A stretch of DNA of 64,000 nucleotides from Phallus indusiatus. Lineage: Eukaryota > Basidiomycota > Agaricomycetes > Phallales > Phallaceae. Position numbers and translations under genes: made by a program. Shown here one piece after another: positions 35,573-48,293 of the stretch. Below the pieces are notes generated by a model. It worked only from the letters and a program-made list of their open reading frames with translations, was not told where the DNA came from and searched no databases. Location of the stretch: the NCBI GenBank assembly GCA_027605045.1, contig JAQFWX010000023.1:124001-188000 (forward strand). The letters run 5' to 3'. Within the stretch, counting starts at the first letter, position 1. The number at the start of each line of letters is the position of its first letter.

Positions 35573-35984
35573 ACTCCCTGAGGATTGAACCGTATCCTAT
35601 AACGTGACACGAACTTTTAGATCCTGTGATTCATCATTAATTACTGAACCAGAAAGCAACATTGCTAGGGAGTCAGATCGTGTTCAGCCGAAAAGTTTGA
35701 CAAACGCCCAAAAGGTCCAGAACGACGGGGCTTTTCTCGCACCGGCTCGGTTATCAAAAGGTAAGTTGCCATTTACCAAAGTGCTGAGTCGACTTTCTCA
35801 ATTGTGATTCGCGAATTCATCCTCGCTCATGATAATTGATTAATGTTGAATGGTCAATCAATCGATTAGGGGCTCGGGTATGTCATTGAACATCGAGTAC
35901 TTATATATCAGATTCGTCATAAGTGGTCGAGCTTCCTCCTAACCACCATAAATCAGGCTGCTCTGAGGACGACCATCTTACTAT
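35573..35984. other. Intergenic region with promoter of the MFS gene
   Basis: No gene is seen. TATATAT at 35902-35908 lies 76 bp before the ATG at 35985 and is a plausible core promoter of the transporter. Confidence 0.45.
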
Positions 35985-38141
35985 ATGTCCGAGAGAACAC
36001 CGTTGCTCGAGAATGGGGGCTCCGAAAATGCGAGCAACGATATCTATGACAGGTTCTCTTCCTCTCAGAAACTATACATCACAATCATAGTCTCCGTGAT
36101 TGGATTATTAGGACGTACGTGGCGCAATAGTCATTGTCGATTCAGCACTACTAAAAAAGACTTTACTAGTGTTCGCCTCTGGATGCTTTACACCCACTAT
36201 CTTAGAAATAGCACGGGATCTGAATACCACCGGAACGGTCATCAAGTGTGTATATTTGCTTGCTCCTCTTCCTAGTATTTTATTGATTTGGAGAATGTTG
36301 CTACAGTTACACTATTGGGGCTTACATTTTCGTTATCGCTATTGGTTGTCTTATATGGGCACCATACGCTGGCTATTGTGGGCCTTTATCTTTGTCTTAA
36401 TACCTTACAAACACAACATTGATTCATTCATGAAGATGGACGACGGCCTGTATACCTATGTTCTCTCCCATTAGTCACAGTAGGATCACTCGTAGCTGCG
36501 TCAGCACCAGACGTCCTTACGCTCGTCGTCGGCAGGAGCATCCAAGGACTCGGGACTTCTTGGTAAATCTCATTTCTTTTCTTTTCTTTTGTGATTCCGA
36601 TGACGCTTCGATTTGTTTAGTGCTCACTCTGTAGGTGCGGCGACTATATCCGATATATACAAATTGGAAGAGAGAGGAACAGGAATGGGAATATTCTTCG
36701 GCGTCAGTACTTTCTTCTCATTCTATACATCTTGGCTTCATGTAGTATTGAAATCCACTTTCGATTCTGATTCGGATGTCAAGTTCATGCTTCTCGGTCC
36801 GCCACTTGCTCCACTTACCGGCGGTATATTAGCAACGTATGCCTCATGGAGAATTATGCAGCTCTTGTTAGGCCTCTTTGGACTTTTACTTCTGGCCCTA
36901 GTTTTTTGTTTTCTTCCGGAGACTATACATCCTGGAACGAAGGGTATGGGGTCAGGTTCTGTTGGAAAGTCCCACTCGGTAACGGTGACACCTGGTAAGA
37001 CATTTCGATCAACTTGAAGACCGAAGATTAATTCAGTTTATGTACAGATTCTGATTGGAAATGGGTATGGTTGAATTCGTTTACTCCATTTTCACTAGCG
37101 AAGGGAAGAGTCGTTCTTCTTGTGGTGCGAATTATTTATTCACGTCAAATTAATTTCTGAAATTAATCACTAGGCCATATCCTCATCTCTTCTGCTGGGG
37201 AGCTTCTACCGTGATTATTACTTCTTTTCCCTCGTCATGGAACCATCAGTTGACATTCGCACCAGTGTTGATGATTCCGGTGGCGTATACTCTTGTAATA
37301 TTGACTGCTGATACCGCATAATCCAACAGTTCTAACAACGGAGAATTCAGGCTCCAGCGTATGGCTTAACAACACCCGCACAGATAGGCGCATGTTTCCT
37401 CGCAAATGGTTTTGGAAATATGAGTATGTTAAAATGTTGTCATGCTTCAATCAACGTACTTAATAGCTACTGCTTAGTTGGTGCTGCCGTATCGGGTCAT
37501 TTAGCAGATAAAGCGATCATAGCAGGACGAGCTCGCAGGCGAGGAAAATGGTATCCCGAAGATCGTCTAATTGTGACGATTCCGGGAGGTTTAGTACTCT
37601 TTCCGGCGGCATTGATATGCTCGGGATTAACGATAACATACGTCCCTGGCAGAATCGGATTGATTATCAATTTGGTTTGCTTGTTTTTAGCTGGATTTGG
37701 GGTATGTATTTATTTGCTTTCAGACATTTTACAAAATGATGGTTTGCTAATTGATTTTTTTTCAAGCTTGATACTATCTTGGCACCATCATTTACTTATT
37801 TGGTTGATTTGTTCCGATATAGAGGTGCAGAGGCCATGGCATTTAGCAGGTGTGATAAAATATCAAACCAATTTCTCACTCTTCACTTCAGTTGTTTCTA
37901 GTGCTTTACGATATACATTCGGTGGTCTGGCTTCAGCCGCCGCTCTCCCTCTTATCAATTCAATTGGATTAGTATATACAAATTTGATTGCTGCGATGCT
38001 TGGTTGGTGTGCTTTCATGTAAGCATGTCCTTTACCCTCTTTACCAATGCCTCGTATTGTGATTTTAGTTTATTGTTTATTACCATCAAGTACGGAAATG
38101 AGTTGAGAGCTAGTTATGATGTTGGTTATGCATCACAGTAA
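35985..38141 (+). CDS. MFS transporter, DHA1-type multidrug/H+ antiporter
   Basis: A polytopic plasma-membrane exporter. The cytosolic N-terminus MSERTPLLENGG is typical of the group. Membrane segments follow, with TLLVFASGCFTPTILEIARDLNTTGTV, WAPYAGYYGRRPVYLCSLP (the loop 2-3 GRR signature) and GAATISDIYKLEERGTGMGIFFG, then GPPLAPLTGGI (motif C region) and a FLPET loop. The second half contains a central loop and GHLADKAIIAGRARRRGKWYPEDRL, as in Agaricomycete members. Ten or more short introns are needed. The GYYGRR junction and the 31-nt first intron were placed by matching the family pattern. The stop is TAA 38141. It is an ordinary member in sequence. Substrates cannot be told, and it is 15 kb from the terpene cluster, so a link is weak. 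Confidence 0.85.
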
Positions 38142-38235
38142 GACGTCAATGATAACTTTTGGAATTCATCATCAGACATTTTGCTAATAACCTAACAAAA
38201 GATGAACATTCGCTACAAGTAATGTGAAATTTCAA
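38142..38235. other. Short spacer after the MFS gene
   Basis: No motif is seen. The MFS stop at 38139-38141 overlaps a sequence that also reads as a splice donor (GTAAGA), so a longer transporter transcript is conceivable but not needed. Confidence 0.3.
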
Positions 38236-38844
38236 GACGGGAATTCCTCCGGCGATTACTCGGTACCGTGTATTTATCGCGTGCCGACAAAGAACTCATA
38301 GATGCCGAATTACGAGCTGACGTCGAGACAATACATGATATATGTAGACCGAAATACACTTGGCTTGCTTTTAAGCCTGTGAGTCCGAACATAACTTTGG
38401 GATGACCTCATGATCAAAGGTCAAGAGAACCGGACCGCCCCAGAGCATGCGTAAATGGATGCACTATGGGATTGATGGTTTGCAATGCGACATCAATATG
38501 TACTAATTGCATGCGTGTTCCACTTGTTCCACTTAGCTTCTGAGAGCTTCTGAGCTGCTTGGAAATAGAAGCTAGTATCTTAATTAGGAGATGCATTTTT
38601 CAAGGTCTCTCCGTGTAATCCGGCGGAAGAAAGGGGAACGATTCCGAATTATGTCCCATACGGAGTTGATGACCGTGCCGAGCCTTTAATCTATTTTTGT
38701 TTCCAACACATGAGACATGGGATTCCATGGGAACTCGCGGACTTATGCACCCTTACCAGTGGAGCTCGTCCAAGCTTCATTTTATCAGTTGCAATCATGG
38801 CAAAGGCCGCAAAGCTGCCTGTATTGTTGACAGTTGTAGCATAG
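38236..38844 (+). CDS. Unknown protein, two exon-like blocks
   Basis: I do not recognise this protein. Block 1 (about 38236-38381) encodes a charged helical stretch with LSRADKELIDAELRADVETI and KYTWLAFKP. It ends at GTGAGT. Block 2 (about 38603-38844) follows a CAAG acceptor in the same phase and encodes NPAEERGTIPNYVPYGVDD, then MRHGIPWELADLCTLTSGAR and a hydrophobic tail before TAG. The amino-acid pattern looks like real coding sequence. The 221-nt intron is long for this genome, and no in-frame ATG precedes block 1. It may be a small gene with a missing first exon or a relic of a longer one. Confidence 0.3.
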
Positions 38845-39341
38845 CTCAAATTCCACAAGTTGCCGCACAAGATATGTTTGTTATCAGATTGGAGCTAGTT
38901 TCCTAAAGTGGTTATCTCCACATAAATATTAAGGTACAAGGAACAGATGTAATAGGACGGCTGCCGACATCCGCGAGAGAATCCCACGCGAAAATGTTGT
39001 CACAAATCTCGCAAAACCTGTGGAAAGTTTGACGTAAAAAAAACAAGTTTAATGAAGATCCAGTTTGATGAATAAAATGAATTTAAGGTAAACAGCCAAG
39101 TGGGGGAAAGAATAAAGAAAAATATAGTGTATGTATATTTAATGTCGTTACGTAAGTCTGAAGAAAAGACAAGGAAGATAGTATAAGCGCCCTGAAGACC
39201 AACTCCGATACTGCCCAAGTTCAGGCCACTGTGGACAGTATCTACAAGTACTACCACAAGTACAAGTCCTATATCCCCTAGTCCGCACAGCAGCTACGCT
39301 CGAGTCTGAGCATCATTCCAGCTGAACTTGTGCTGTGATAT
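38845..39341. other. Upstream region of the USP gene, no gene seen
   Basis: No coding pattern is recognised. It presumably contains the promoter of the ubiquitin protease gene at 39342. Confidence 0.4.
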
Positions 39342-42300
39342 ATGGAGATTTTCAAACGACATAAATCGGGCGTTTTGACTCAAAACGATGCCAACTCCTC
39401 AATTGTTCCCAAACCTACGAATGGAAAGCCGGTAAACGACGCTGATTGTAAACAGTTTGGTTTTGTGAACGTGAGTTTTGCGCTTAATCTCAAAAATCAT
39501 ATCGTACTCATACTCACGCACATGAATCCGTTTGTTAGTTCGGAAATACCTGGTATGCTCAATATCTTGTCCGTTACTCTCACCTCATTGATCTTTTTCT
39601 TCAGTTATGCAAACTCTATATTACAAGCTTTATACTTCTGCAAACCCTTTCGACAGTTTGTCTGCGAGTTCAATGATGGGTCACTACCATTACCACTTCC
39701 AGTTGCCCTTCCGCCAACACCAGCGCCACCTGCCACGCCAATTCCCAAACCACCTGGGCTTTTCCGCCGGCGCGAGTCGACGATTAATGCTGGACGCGGT
39801 GACGACCATTCAAATGCTCCTTCCAAGAACACTGTTTCAACCCCTGCACTTACAGCTACCGCACCACCAACCCTATTCTCCGCCTTACGCTCTCTATTTT
39901 TGCACATCGCACTGAACCCTACAGATAAAGGAACTGTTTCTCCCACTTCGTTTATTGATAAAGTCAAGGACGAGAATCCTGCCTACAGAAGTGCGATGCA
40001 TCAAGATGCACATGAATTCCTAGGGTTTCTCCTGAACAGGGTCGCTGAGAACATAAAGGAAGCAATGAAGAAAAACCCACATCTTTCGGAGATTAATGGG
40101 AACGCAAATGGCACCACAGAACGTACGTAACATCATCATATGGGCGCGAGTAATAAATCGAATCATACCCTTCATTTCCAGTATCCTCTTCTCTTGGCTC
40201 TCTTCCCGGCCCTTCCTCTGTGACCAACTCTTCGGGATCAACGCAGCGGCGAGCGGGTGAAACCTTTATTCAAGATCTTTTCGAAGGGACATTAACCAGC
40301 GAAACACGATGTTTAACTTGCGAGAACGTCTCTTCCAGAGACGAATCATTTCTCGATCTATCAATTGATATCGAACAAAACTGTTCAATCACAGCATGCC
40401 TCAGACAGTTTAGCGCATCAGAGATGTTAGCTCAGAAAAACAAGTTCTTCTGTGATGCATGTGGGAGTTTGCAAGAAGCCGAGAAACGGTACGATTTTCT
40501 TTGCATTCACGTTGTGTACGTTATCTTTTTTTAATTGACATAAACCTTCGCTTTAGAATGAAGATAAAGAAACTGCCTAATGTCTTAGCCTTGCATCTAA
40601 AGCGATTCAAATATCAAGAAGACCGCTACGTCAAGCTGTCGTACCGTGTACCATTCCCTTTTGAACTCCGCTTGTTCAACACTATTGACGATGCCCCCGA
40701 TCCCGATCGATTATATCAATTATTTGCAGTCGTGGTTCATATAGGAGTGTAAGTACTACTTCACTTACCTTTTGAGCTTGTTTTATCCAGTCATTTCCTA
40801 TAGAGGAGCGCACCACGGTCATTATATTACCATCATCAAGTCACGTGGCACATGGTATACCTTCGACGACGACAGTGTACAACCAATCAGGGAAAGCGAT
40901 ATATCCAAGTATTTTGGCGGGACGAATGGTGAATCTGGATATGTGCTGTTTTATCAAGCTGCAGATCTAGAAACCACCGAGCCTACACCTCCACCCCCAC
41001 CGGCCGAAGTTGCACCAACATCAGTCCCAGGAAGAGACCGGTCTGGGTCTATCACGACGCTGTTAACACCAGCAGTTGATGTTTACGCACCGACCTTATC
41101 TCCAGTTGACGCCGCTGTTAATCCATTCGCTGAACCAGAAACATCCACTCCGCTTATACGACTACCTGATGCCTCTGTTCCTAGAGCGATGCCTATCAAC
41201 CTGAAAGTAGCAGTTCCGGCTCAGCCATCAATCGGAGGGGGTCCAATGAGCGCATCGTCCGATATATCCAAAGCCGTAGTGGATTCTAAGGCGATAACAC
41301 CTACTGCTACTTCCAACAAAACGTCATTCATGTCTCTACGTTCACCGTCATTCAAGAAGAAACGACCAAAATCGTCCGGTTTAGAAAACACAGAGAACAC
41401 TCCCGAGTTGCCTAACGGTGCCTATGCTACAATATCTTCGCCTCACAGATCAAAGTCATCGCTATTCCCCTCATCAATTAGGAAGGGCGAAAAGAGCGTT
41501 CCTCCTCATTTACCTGTTTCGGTTGCCGATTCATCTACATTTACCTCTTCAGCTACCACCACCGCCGTCAGCGGCACGGAAACCACGTCAAGTTCTGGGG
41601 AAAAAGGCACTGTCGACAATGTGGTTGTTGCTGTGAAAGCGAATGGAGCGAAGGAGGGCGGTGGTTCTAGTTCATCTACCTCTGTCTCAGTCTCAGCCTC
41701 GACATCATCCGTCTCCGTTACCATCCCAAGTCAAACATCGACCTCAGATACTTCTCAGCTACCACCTGTCCCACCCGTCCCACCAATACCAACATCACCC
41801 CTACCCTTCCAATCCAAAGACAAAGATCAATCTTCTATTACAAACCACCTTTCGTCATCCATTCCGTCGAGTGGCCCGGACGCACCATTACCACAACCCT
41901 TTTTTCCACCGCCGCCGCCCGGTCCAACACGACGACGGAACAGCGCACGTCCCGTTACATCGCCGTCATCATTTTCACCTCCTGATACCCCGAAGTTACC
42001 TTCGGAAACACCACCTGTCCCTAAATTACCAGAAACAGCACCGGTAGAAGCAGAAGAAGCAGGGACAGAAGCGGTCGTTGTGCCCGCTCCTTTGCGTTCC
42101 CGTTCGTTTTCCGCAAGCACGGCAATGCCAATACCAATATCTCGAGGTGAACCGCGTTCAAAAGGAGATGCGTCCGTGCGACAGTCCATGCCCCCGACAA
42201 ACATACAGGTTTTACCGACCTCTTCATCGCCACCACCTATTCCAGAGCGTTCCCCTCTACGTAGTGCTGCTGCTGACAAATCCACCGAAAGCGCGGATGG

Positions 42301-42385
42301 CGCTGACAAGCCTGTTGTTGACAAAACCAAAACAAAGTCAAGAAGAAAGCGGTTCCAAGAGTTTTTATTAGGATTTGGGCACTGA
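39342..42385 (+). CDS. Ubiquitin carboxyl-terminal hydrolase (USP, CreB/USP12/46-like)
   Basis: A cysteine deubiquitinase of peptidase family C19. Exon 1 (39342-39470) ends FGFVN. A 14-nt exon (39539-39552) encodes FGNT plus two bases of Cys. The next exon (from 39605) completes [13 protein letters not shown]. The catalytic Cys box FGNTCYANS is therefore intact only after splicing. [12 protein letters not shown] follows, then two zinc-ribbon pairs (CLTCENV and CDACGS), [11 protein letters not shown], and the His box [19 protein letters not shown]. After the catalytic core come about 450 residues of Pro/Ser/Thr-rich, probably disordered sequence with a basic C-terminus ([19 protein letters not shown] 42385). 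The order of motifs resembles the CreB/USP12/USP46 branch, which works with WD40 cofactors in carbon-source signalling. The long tail is its main oddity. Confidence 0.9.
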
Positions 42386-43497
42386 GAAGCTTTCTTTTTT
42401 TTTTCTTTTCAGAGAGTTCTAGCTTGGTTGGATACCGGCCGTCCTTTCCGCGATTATATTATGGTACATAGCTCGGGCGCTATCGTCATCCTGAAGTCCT
42501 GGGTTCTTTCTGAAACCACACCTCTCTCGTTCATTCTCTCTCGTTGGTTTGGATATACAATTATTTGGCGGTCAATTACTGTCTCCTTTCACACTTTGAT
42601 TACAATCACTGGTCACTCCCATTTGGCTTTTTGGCCCTTTCGACGCATTCGACGCACTTCCGCAGCATTTTTTCGTTATTTTCCTTTGTCGTCAAATATT
42701 GCCCCATGTTCGACGTCTCTTATCTTATCAATTCTGTCTGTATTTTATTTTATTTTATTTTATTTCCCGCTCTTTCCACATTTTCACTTTCCCGTCTACT
42801 ACTTGAAGTATACTTTCAATTTTAATCCTCATTTTATATATTCCATTTGTTTTTGTTTATTATAATTAGCCGATACATCCACATGTGGTAGACAACATTG
42901 CAGATACCTTTTTGTTTTATGTACATGCTATTCATAAAGACGTGGGCATCGATGATCATTATGACAATCCAATACATCCTTCGCTCGAGGTTCACACATG
43001 CGCACGACCCGCTCTGTTGTGTGCCGACGAAGTTATGAATGGTATTTTAGTTCTAGGCAATATTGAATTCCCAAAAGAAGGATAAGAAGTACGTCATTCA
43101 GGTAGCTTCTTCGTAAGAAGTTCAAGCAACGCATTCCTACTAAAATTTTATGAATCTTACAATCGATTCAATACGACTATACAAATACTGAATTAAAATG
43201 GTATTGAGCCTGAAGCGAAGGCTAACAGGCGGATTGAATGCAGTCCAAGTCAATCAGAGCTTCTTAAGAATCAATTAGATGCCAGATAGTAGCCCCTAAG
43301 AAGATCTTAAAACGTCACGCGTCAAAGAATCGGGAAGATAATTAATATCAAGAGGAAAACAGATACAAATTCAAAATGTTGTACATCCATAAAGAACCAA
43401 AAGACATGCTACTAATACACCTTATGCATAAAACGAAGCCGGAAATAAGCCACTTTTCCATGAAACCTTTCTCATTAGTCATTAATAACGACTTTCT
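42386..43497. other. Intergenic region with a short TTTTA repeat
   Basis: No gene is recognised in this 1.1 kb. It contains a TTTTA pentamer run (listed separately) and AT-rich DNA. It separates the convergent ends of the USP and chitinase genes. Confidence 0.5.
42741..42765. repeat. (TTTTA)n microsatellite
   Basis: Five near-perfect units of TTTTA occur in tandem, downstream of the USP stop codon. This is an ordinary simple repeat. Confidence 0.8.
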
Positions 43498-45916
43498 TTA
43501 GAATCTGAAAACTCTAGAGGAGCGCTTGACCTGAGTGGATTTCGCTTCGGTGGCTGAAGTCGTGCAAGCACCATCGTTCTCCCAGACGCTAGACGAACAA
43601 ATCAAAAATAAGTAAAGAGCCTAGGCAAATTTATGTTTAACATACCCTGCGGACCCTCCTGGTGTGTCAGCTACAGGTATTATTTTAAGTTCAACTTTGA
43701 GCTGTCATTAAAGATGGATGTATTACCTTGAGTCCACCACATTGCAGTCCAAAGCTGTCCGTCTGTATGTGAATAACGTCAATCTCTTATCAAGTGGTAA
43801 AACGGAAGGGATGAAAGGTTTACCGTATGTTACTTGTTCACCACCTGTGTATGCGACAGAACTGCTCCACGCAGCAACTCCCGCGCAGTTCCCAGTTGCA
43901 GTCTGACTTGGCTGTGAAGCGGTACTACTGACAGAGGAAGAGTGGGATGAAGTGGGAGCGGGAGCACTAGTCGACGGAGGGTGGCTGCTAGATGAACTTG
44001 AGGATGGTGCAGTCCCCGCGCATGCGCTAACTGTGATAGAAAGAATGTTAATAAGCTTACGGAAAGTGAGAAGAACGCGGTTCAACATACTCGCGCTCCA
44101 GTCGCTGTTTGGGTCGTTCGCGGGTGTATCTGACGCATACCATTTGGCTTGCCAGATATATCTGTCAAGGACTTCTAAGAAGATTGTAATAGTCGTCACA
44201 TTGAAGAAAATTTACCCGCCGTAGCTAACTTCACTCCCACCGGGATAGTTGCCGCCCGACACAAATGCTGGAGCTGTACAAGCCGGAAATGTGAAACCAG
44301 TTGCACCAGCAGCAGTAAGCGCGTTTTTCATAGCCTGCGAATATAAAAAATGAGAGCTCATAACAAATCACATATCCGATTTGGAAAACATACCAGATCA
44401 TAGCGGTCATTAGCTTGAGAAGCAGAATCGATGACGTTAGGAAGACCCCCCAAGTTCTTTGGACAGAAGATACATACCATATGCTTGGCTCGCATCCCAC
44501 AACATTATGCCACCGAAGCTCGGGAATGAATTTCTTGTGATAGAAGCGATGTTAGCCATTACATTGGGGGCTTGATATCCTCCTCCTGCAGCAGAAGACG
44601 AAGCAGGTGCACCGATGAATATTTTAACATTAGGGTTTGGTGAAATTGTTCTAGCCCAGTTATCCCTACATCCTATGTAAGCGATTGAAGAGCAATGAAA
44701 AACCAAAAGAAGCCTACCATAGTCCATAGTCCCATTGCTATGGAGATTGTGAGTCACCGAGCATAGATAATGTCAGATGATAGAAGACTCAAGTACTCAC
44801 GGATGACGCATTAAAGTTCTGAAGGCCACATGGATTGTTATCTAAATCAAAGAATCTAAATATGCATTACATGTGAAAAAAGATAAGACTGCCTTACAGA
44901 ATTGAACGTAGACCATATCAAACCACGCGGCATTTAGAACACTGCCTAATGAGGCATCAGGATAGACGCACTGAGGAGCGCCCGCTGGAGGGGGGATTAG
45001 GCAGTTGTAGGTAGAAGTGTTACGTTGCACATACAGATGTAATATCTTCGGAGAGAGCGGTTAATTCTTGGCACAAACTTGGCACAAAAACAAAGCTTAC
45101 TGTTTATTGGCTCCTTGGAAGTGTGTCTGTAACTGACTGAGGAACGCGGCGTAGCCACTGCTGCCGCCGTTTTCGATGTCCAAGTCGACGCTAGCGTATG
45201 TGCCCATGATGAGTTTGAATGCTCCGAAAAGGACTTCACTTACCCATCTAGAACCGCGGAGCCAAATGGTCGAGTAGGACTTGAACCACCTAAGAATAGA
45301 TCCCATATCTAGATAATACATAAGTAGATTGACAGGGGGATTGATCCGAAAAGAAGTAGACTAAATACCTGATCAGCAAAACTGGTTGCTTCATCGTCAG
45401 AACTGAAACCGACGCCTCCTCCAGCACCTCCTAAGCTAATGGTGACAACCTTTCCTTTTGCCTGGCAGGCTTCAATATTTGGGGCGAGCGTAGTACAATT
45501 TGGGAGCTCAGAGCCAGAAAATGTGGCGTTATCGACGTTGTTACACGTATTGGCCAGGTTCATGACAGGTAAGCCACCAGTGCCGAAGAAAGTGTTCACG
45601 AACGCAATCGGAATGACATCAATGGAATCGTCTTGACAGTAAAAGTCGATTGGCTTCTGAAAGTTTGCTGTGTCCGAATTTACGGCACCGTACGAGTTCT
45701 TTGGGGAAAAAATCGTTTACACGAAATCCGTGTTCCAACTAACATACGAACCTGACCCCAATATACAGCGAGCTGTGAGGGACGTGTTAATTAAAGTTAA
45801 GTAATAATGATGTAATGAATAGAACGTGCATTGTCAAAATTTGAAACGTCGAATGCGAGAACAGAGGAGAGAACGCTAAAAAGCGCGAAAATTCGTGCTC
45901 TGTTGGCAAAAACCAT
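43498..45916 (-). CDS. Secreted GH18 chitinase with C-terminal chitin-binding module
   Basis: A class III-type endochitinase. ATG 45916 begins a signal peptide (ARIFALFSVLSSVLA) and FDVSNFDN. The exon ends at an apparent GC donor, and the next exon opens LAVYWGQ (45772), the conserved first strand. Later come DVIPIAFVNTF, the strand KGKVVTISLGGAGG, and the catalytic DGVDLDIE with the acid Glu, split by an intron at about 45180-45252. Near the end a Ser/Thr/Pro linker (about 43925-44030) leads to a CBM5/12-like module (AWSSSVAYTGGEQVTY, LWTAMWWTQG, AGVWENDGAC). A basic tail ends at TAA 43498. It should cut chitin outside the cell or in the wall. Some middle exons (44200-45100) were not fully resolved. 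The catalytic residues look complete. Confidence 0.87.
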
Positions 45917-48293
45917 GACCACAGTTCACCAAAGAGTATCTCTGGACGAAAGAAATTAGGGAAAAGATTTGTTCTTTTAAATCCTTTTTCCAAGCACCCA
46001 AGATAGAAGATGCGATGCCTGAAATAACTCAGGGGAGTCCCGAGGTAAAAGTCAATACAGGATAAGTTTCCGCAAAATTGCAACCACATGGAATAAGGAG
46101 CTCCATGTTGCTGTGCGTGTTCAGTTTATTAACAAGCAGGGATTTCCTTGACGTGGAACCAATAACTAGCTCGTCTACCGTAATACGGAGAAATACCTCA
46201 TGAAGCCATAGCCCCTGATGATACTCAACTTCAAGAGTGACCATATTGTAGATTTTCCTTGTCCATATGCAACACAGATGGAAATCACAAGGGTAGCAGA
46301 ATTTGGGATTCGCAGAGGTGCCGAAGGAGCGCCGGTTACGACGTGTCAGATGCCCAGAAACTCCCTGGAGATCGAATGTTAAAGAAGATAGAGTGGGCTA
46401 TAGCAACCCGTGAGTTCTGAATGCTGTACGAAACTTTCGTCATCGTATTTCTGCTCTCGTGGCTTACGCGACCAAAAAGATATGCAGATTCGACGACCTA
46501 CGGAAGACGACCATCAATCATTTTTAGCGCGCTATGTTCAAGCTAGCTAAAGGGTCACCCGATGCTTACGAAGTTAAGAATATCAAGGCTTTTTTGTAAA
46601 ACTCCGCTTGCAGCACTTGCGCTGATATGGCCTTTCATCCATAGATAGCAAATCTCAAATTTAGCATCTCATTCGGATTGAAAACGGCAAAAGCGCTTTC
46701 TTGAGATAAGGAGACTCGATTCAATATGTCCCATTGAGTTCCAAGTAGATTGTTAACGCACACATTCAAAGTAAGTCATATGGAGGAACTAATATAATGA
46801 TATTTATCGAAAAAACTAAGCCATATCGAGATTAGACTTACCTAATCTACTTCCGGACTCTATCTTCAACCGCAAGAAAAAAAAGGTAGCTCGCATGGGC
46901 ATGTTATCGCTGGACGTTCTTTGATAGGGTTAACCCGATGCTACGTGTCGATTTCAAGTACAATTAGTCCGTCCGCCACCTGGGCTCGAGGGTATTGCCA
47001 AATGTGACAACACGGTAACAAAAAAGCTTTTTCAACTCGTGATTCGGATCGTGAGCTGTTTTCTCTTTGTAAATTGCCCCCGGTTTCAAGCTATGAATTC
47101 GAGACCAATCGGTGAGTGAAAGGTAAAATAACTTGAGGGCGGCTGCTGGGGAATGTGACATTTTGTGACAGTGGAAGAATCCAAACCACCCGTGCCGCGA
47201 CGGAGGCGAGTATGACTGTCCGCTCAATATCACTCCTTTCCTCCTCTATCAAGACAGTTTTGTGATACATTCACCCATAATTTATGCAGCATCTTTCAGA
47301 ACGGTGGTCATCTGTAGAGCCTCGATTTGGCGATTCACAGAAGCGGTCTCACTTGCACATGGCAAACAGTAGGCTACAGCCCCACCGCTTGAAGGAAGCA
47401 CTGGAAAGGAACGGTGCAAAGGAATGCGGAAAAAAAAGGATTGCCTTAGGCTATATTGAAGCCAGTTGTACGGTAAGGAACTGAGTTTATTATGTACTAA
47501 AATCACCTGTGCTCTCGCCCGTAACGAAGTCTTTTGAATGTATTCTATTATATCATAGGTGAACGTTAGCTTGAGATATCGTTGTCGCTGGAATGAGTTG
47601 ACCTGCGTATCTAACCAACACATACTAATACATACTATAATCACCAAGAGGGGAAGGAACTAGTACTGTCTTTTCTCCAATCACATGGCCACGCAGCCCA
47701 TCCTTTATGGGTGTGAAAAGGATAAAAGTTGCCTGTAACATGACTTGACTTTCATAAAATATAGGCGAAAGGTCGTAACGAAACGTGCAGGACGTTAGCG
47801 TAGTAACAACGAAACCTTGAACAAATCCTTCTTCGTCGACCAGCTGATTAGCATGACTGCGCACAACGAAGTCATATAAATGACTTTAGCATGTAACTAC
47901 AATGAACTATGTATCTATGAAAAAGATCAATTCTGAGTGTGGCTCCAAGAACACTAACTGTTGTGACAGTAAATGGTAGGCGAGCTTATTTTTGAGATGC
48001 ACGAGCAGAGCTTGAAGCCAGACGTGTTATTCGCACGATACCCAGACAGCTGTTTGAAGACGTTGAACTGGATTTACGTTATGTTGAGGCTGAAACTTGT
48101 TGCGGAGGCGTTGATTGGCATGCTAAGACTAAATCAGAAAATTACGGTGTCACCGTTCTCATTGGCATTGAGAAAAACACCTATTTATAATCAAATATTT
48201 TTCAACATAAGAATGGCTCCTTATCGTTTTGGAAGATAATAACCGATCAATGCGCCAGAACTGATGGGAGTGACATTGACCCATTATGTATTT
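45917..48293. other. 2.4-kb region without recognisable genes
   Basis: Both strands were read. The open stretches present (for example about 46964-47233 and 47282-47647 on the minus strand, 47973-48239 on the plus strand) lack known motifs, convincing splice chains or repeat structure. I specifically looked for a short repeated precursor peptide beside the UstYa-like gene and found none. An unknown gene or RNA could be hidden here. Confidence 0.5.

Noticed and set aside
38139..38220. MFS gene continuing past the TAA through a GTAAGA donor
   Set aside because: The protein already has its full set of membrane segments and a plausible tail; the following exon-like block does not resemble MFS sequence.
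41506..42330. Long open frames on the minus strand and in the second + frame across the USP tail
   Set aside because: They are mirror effects of the low-complexity Pro/Ser-rich coding sequence; the USP frame explains the region.
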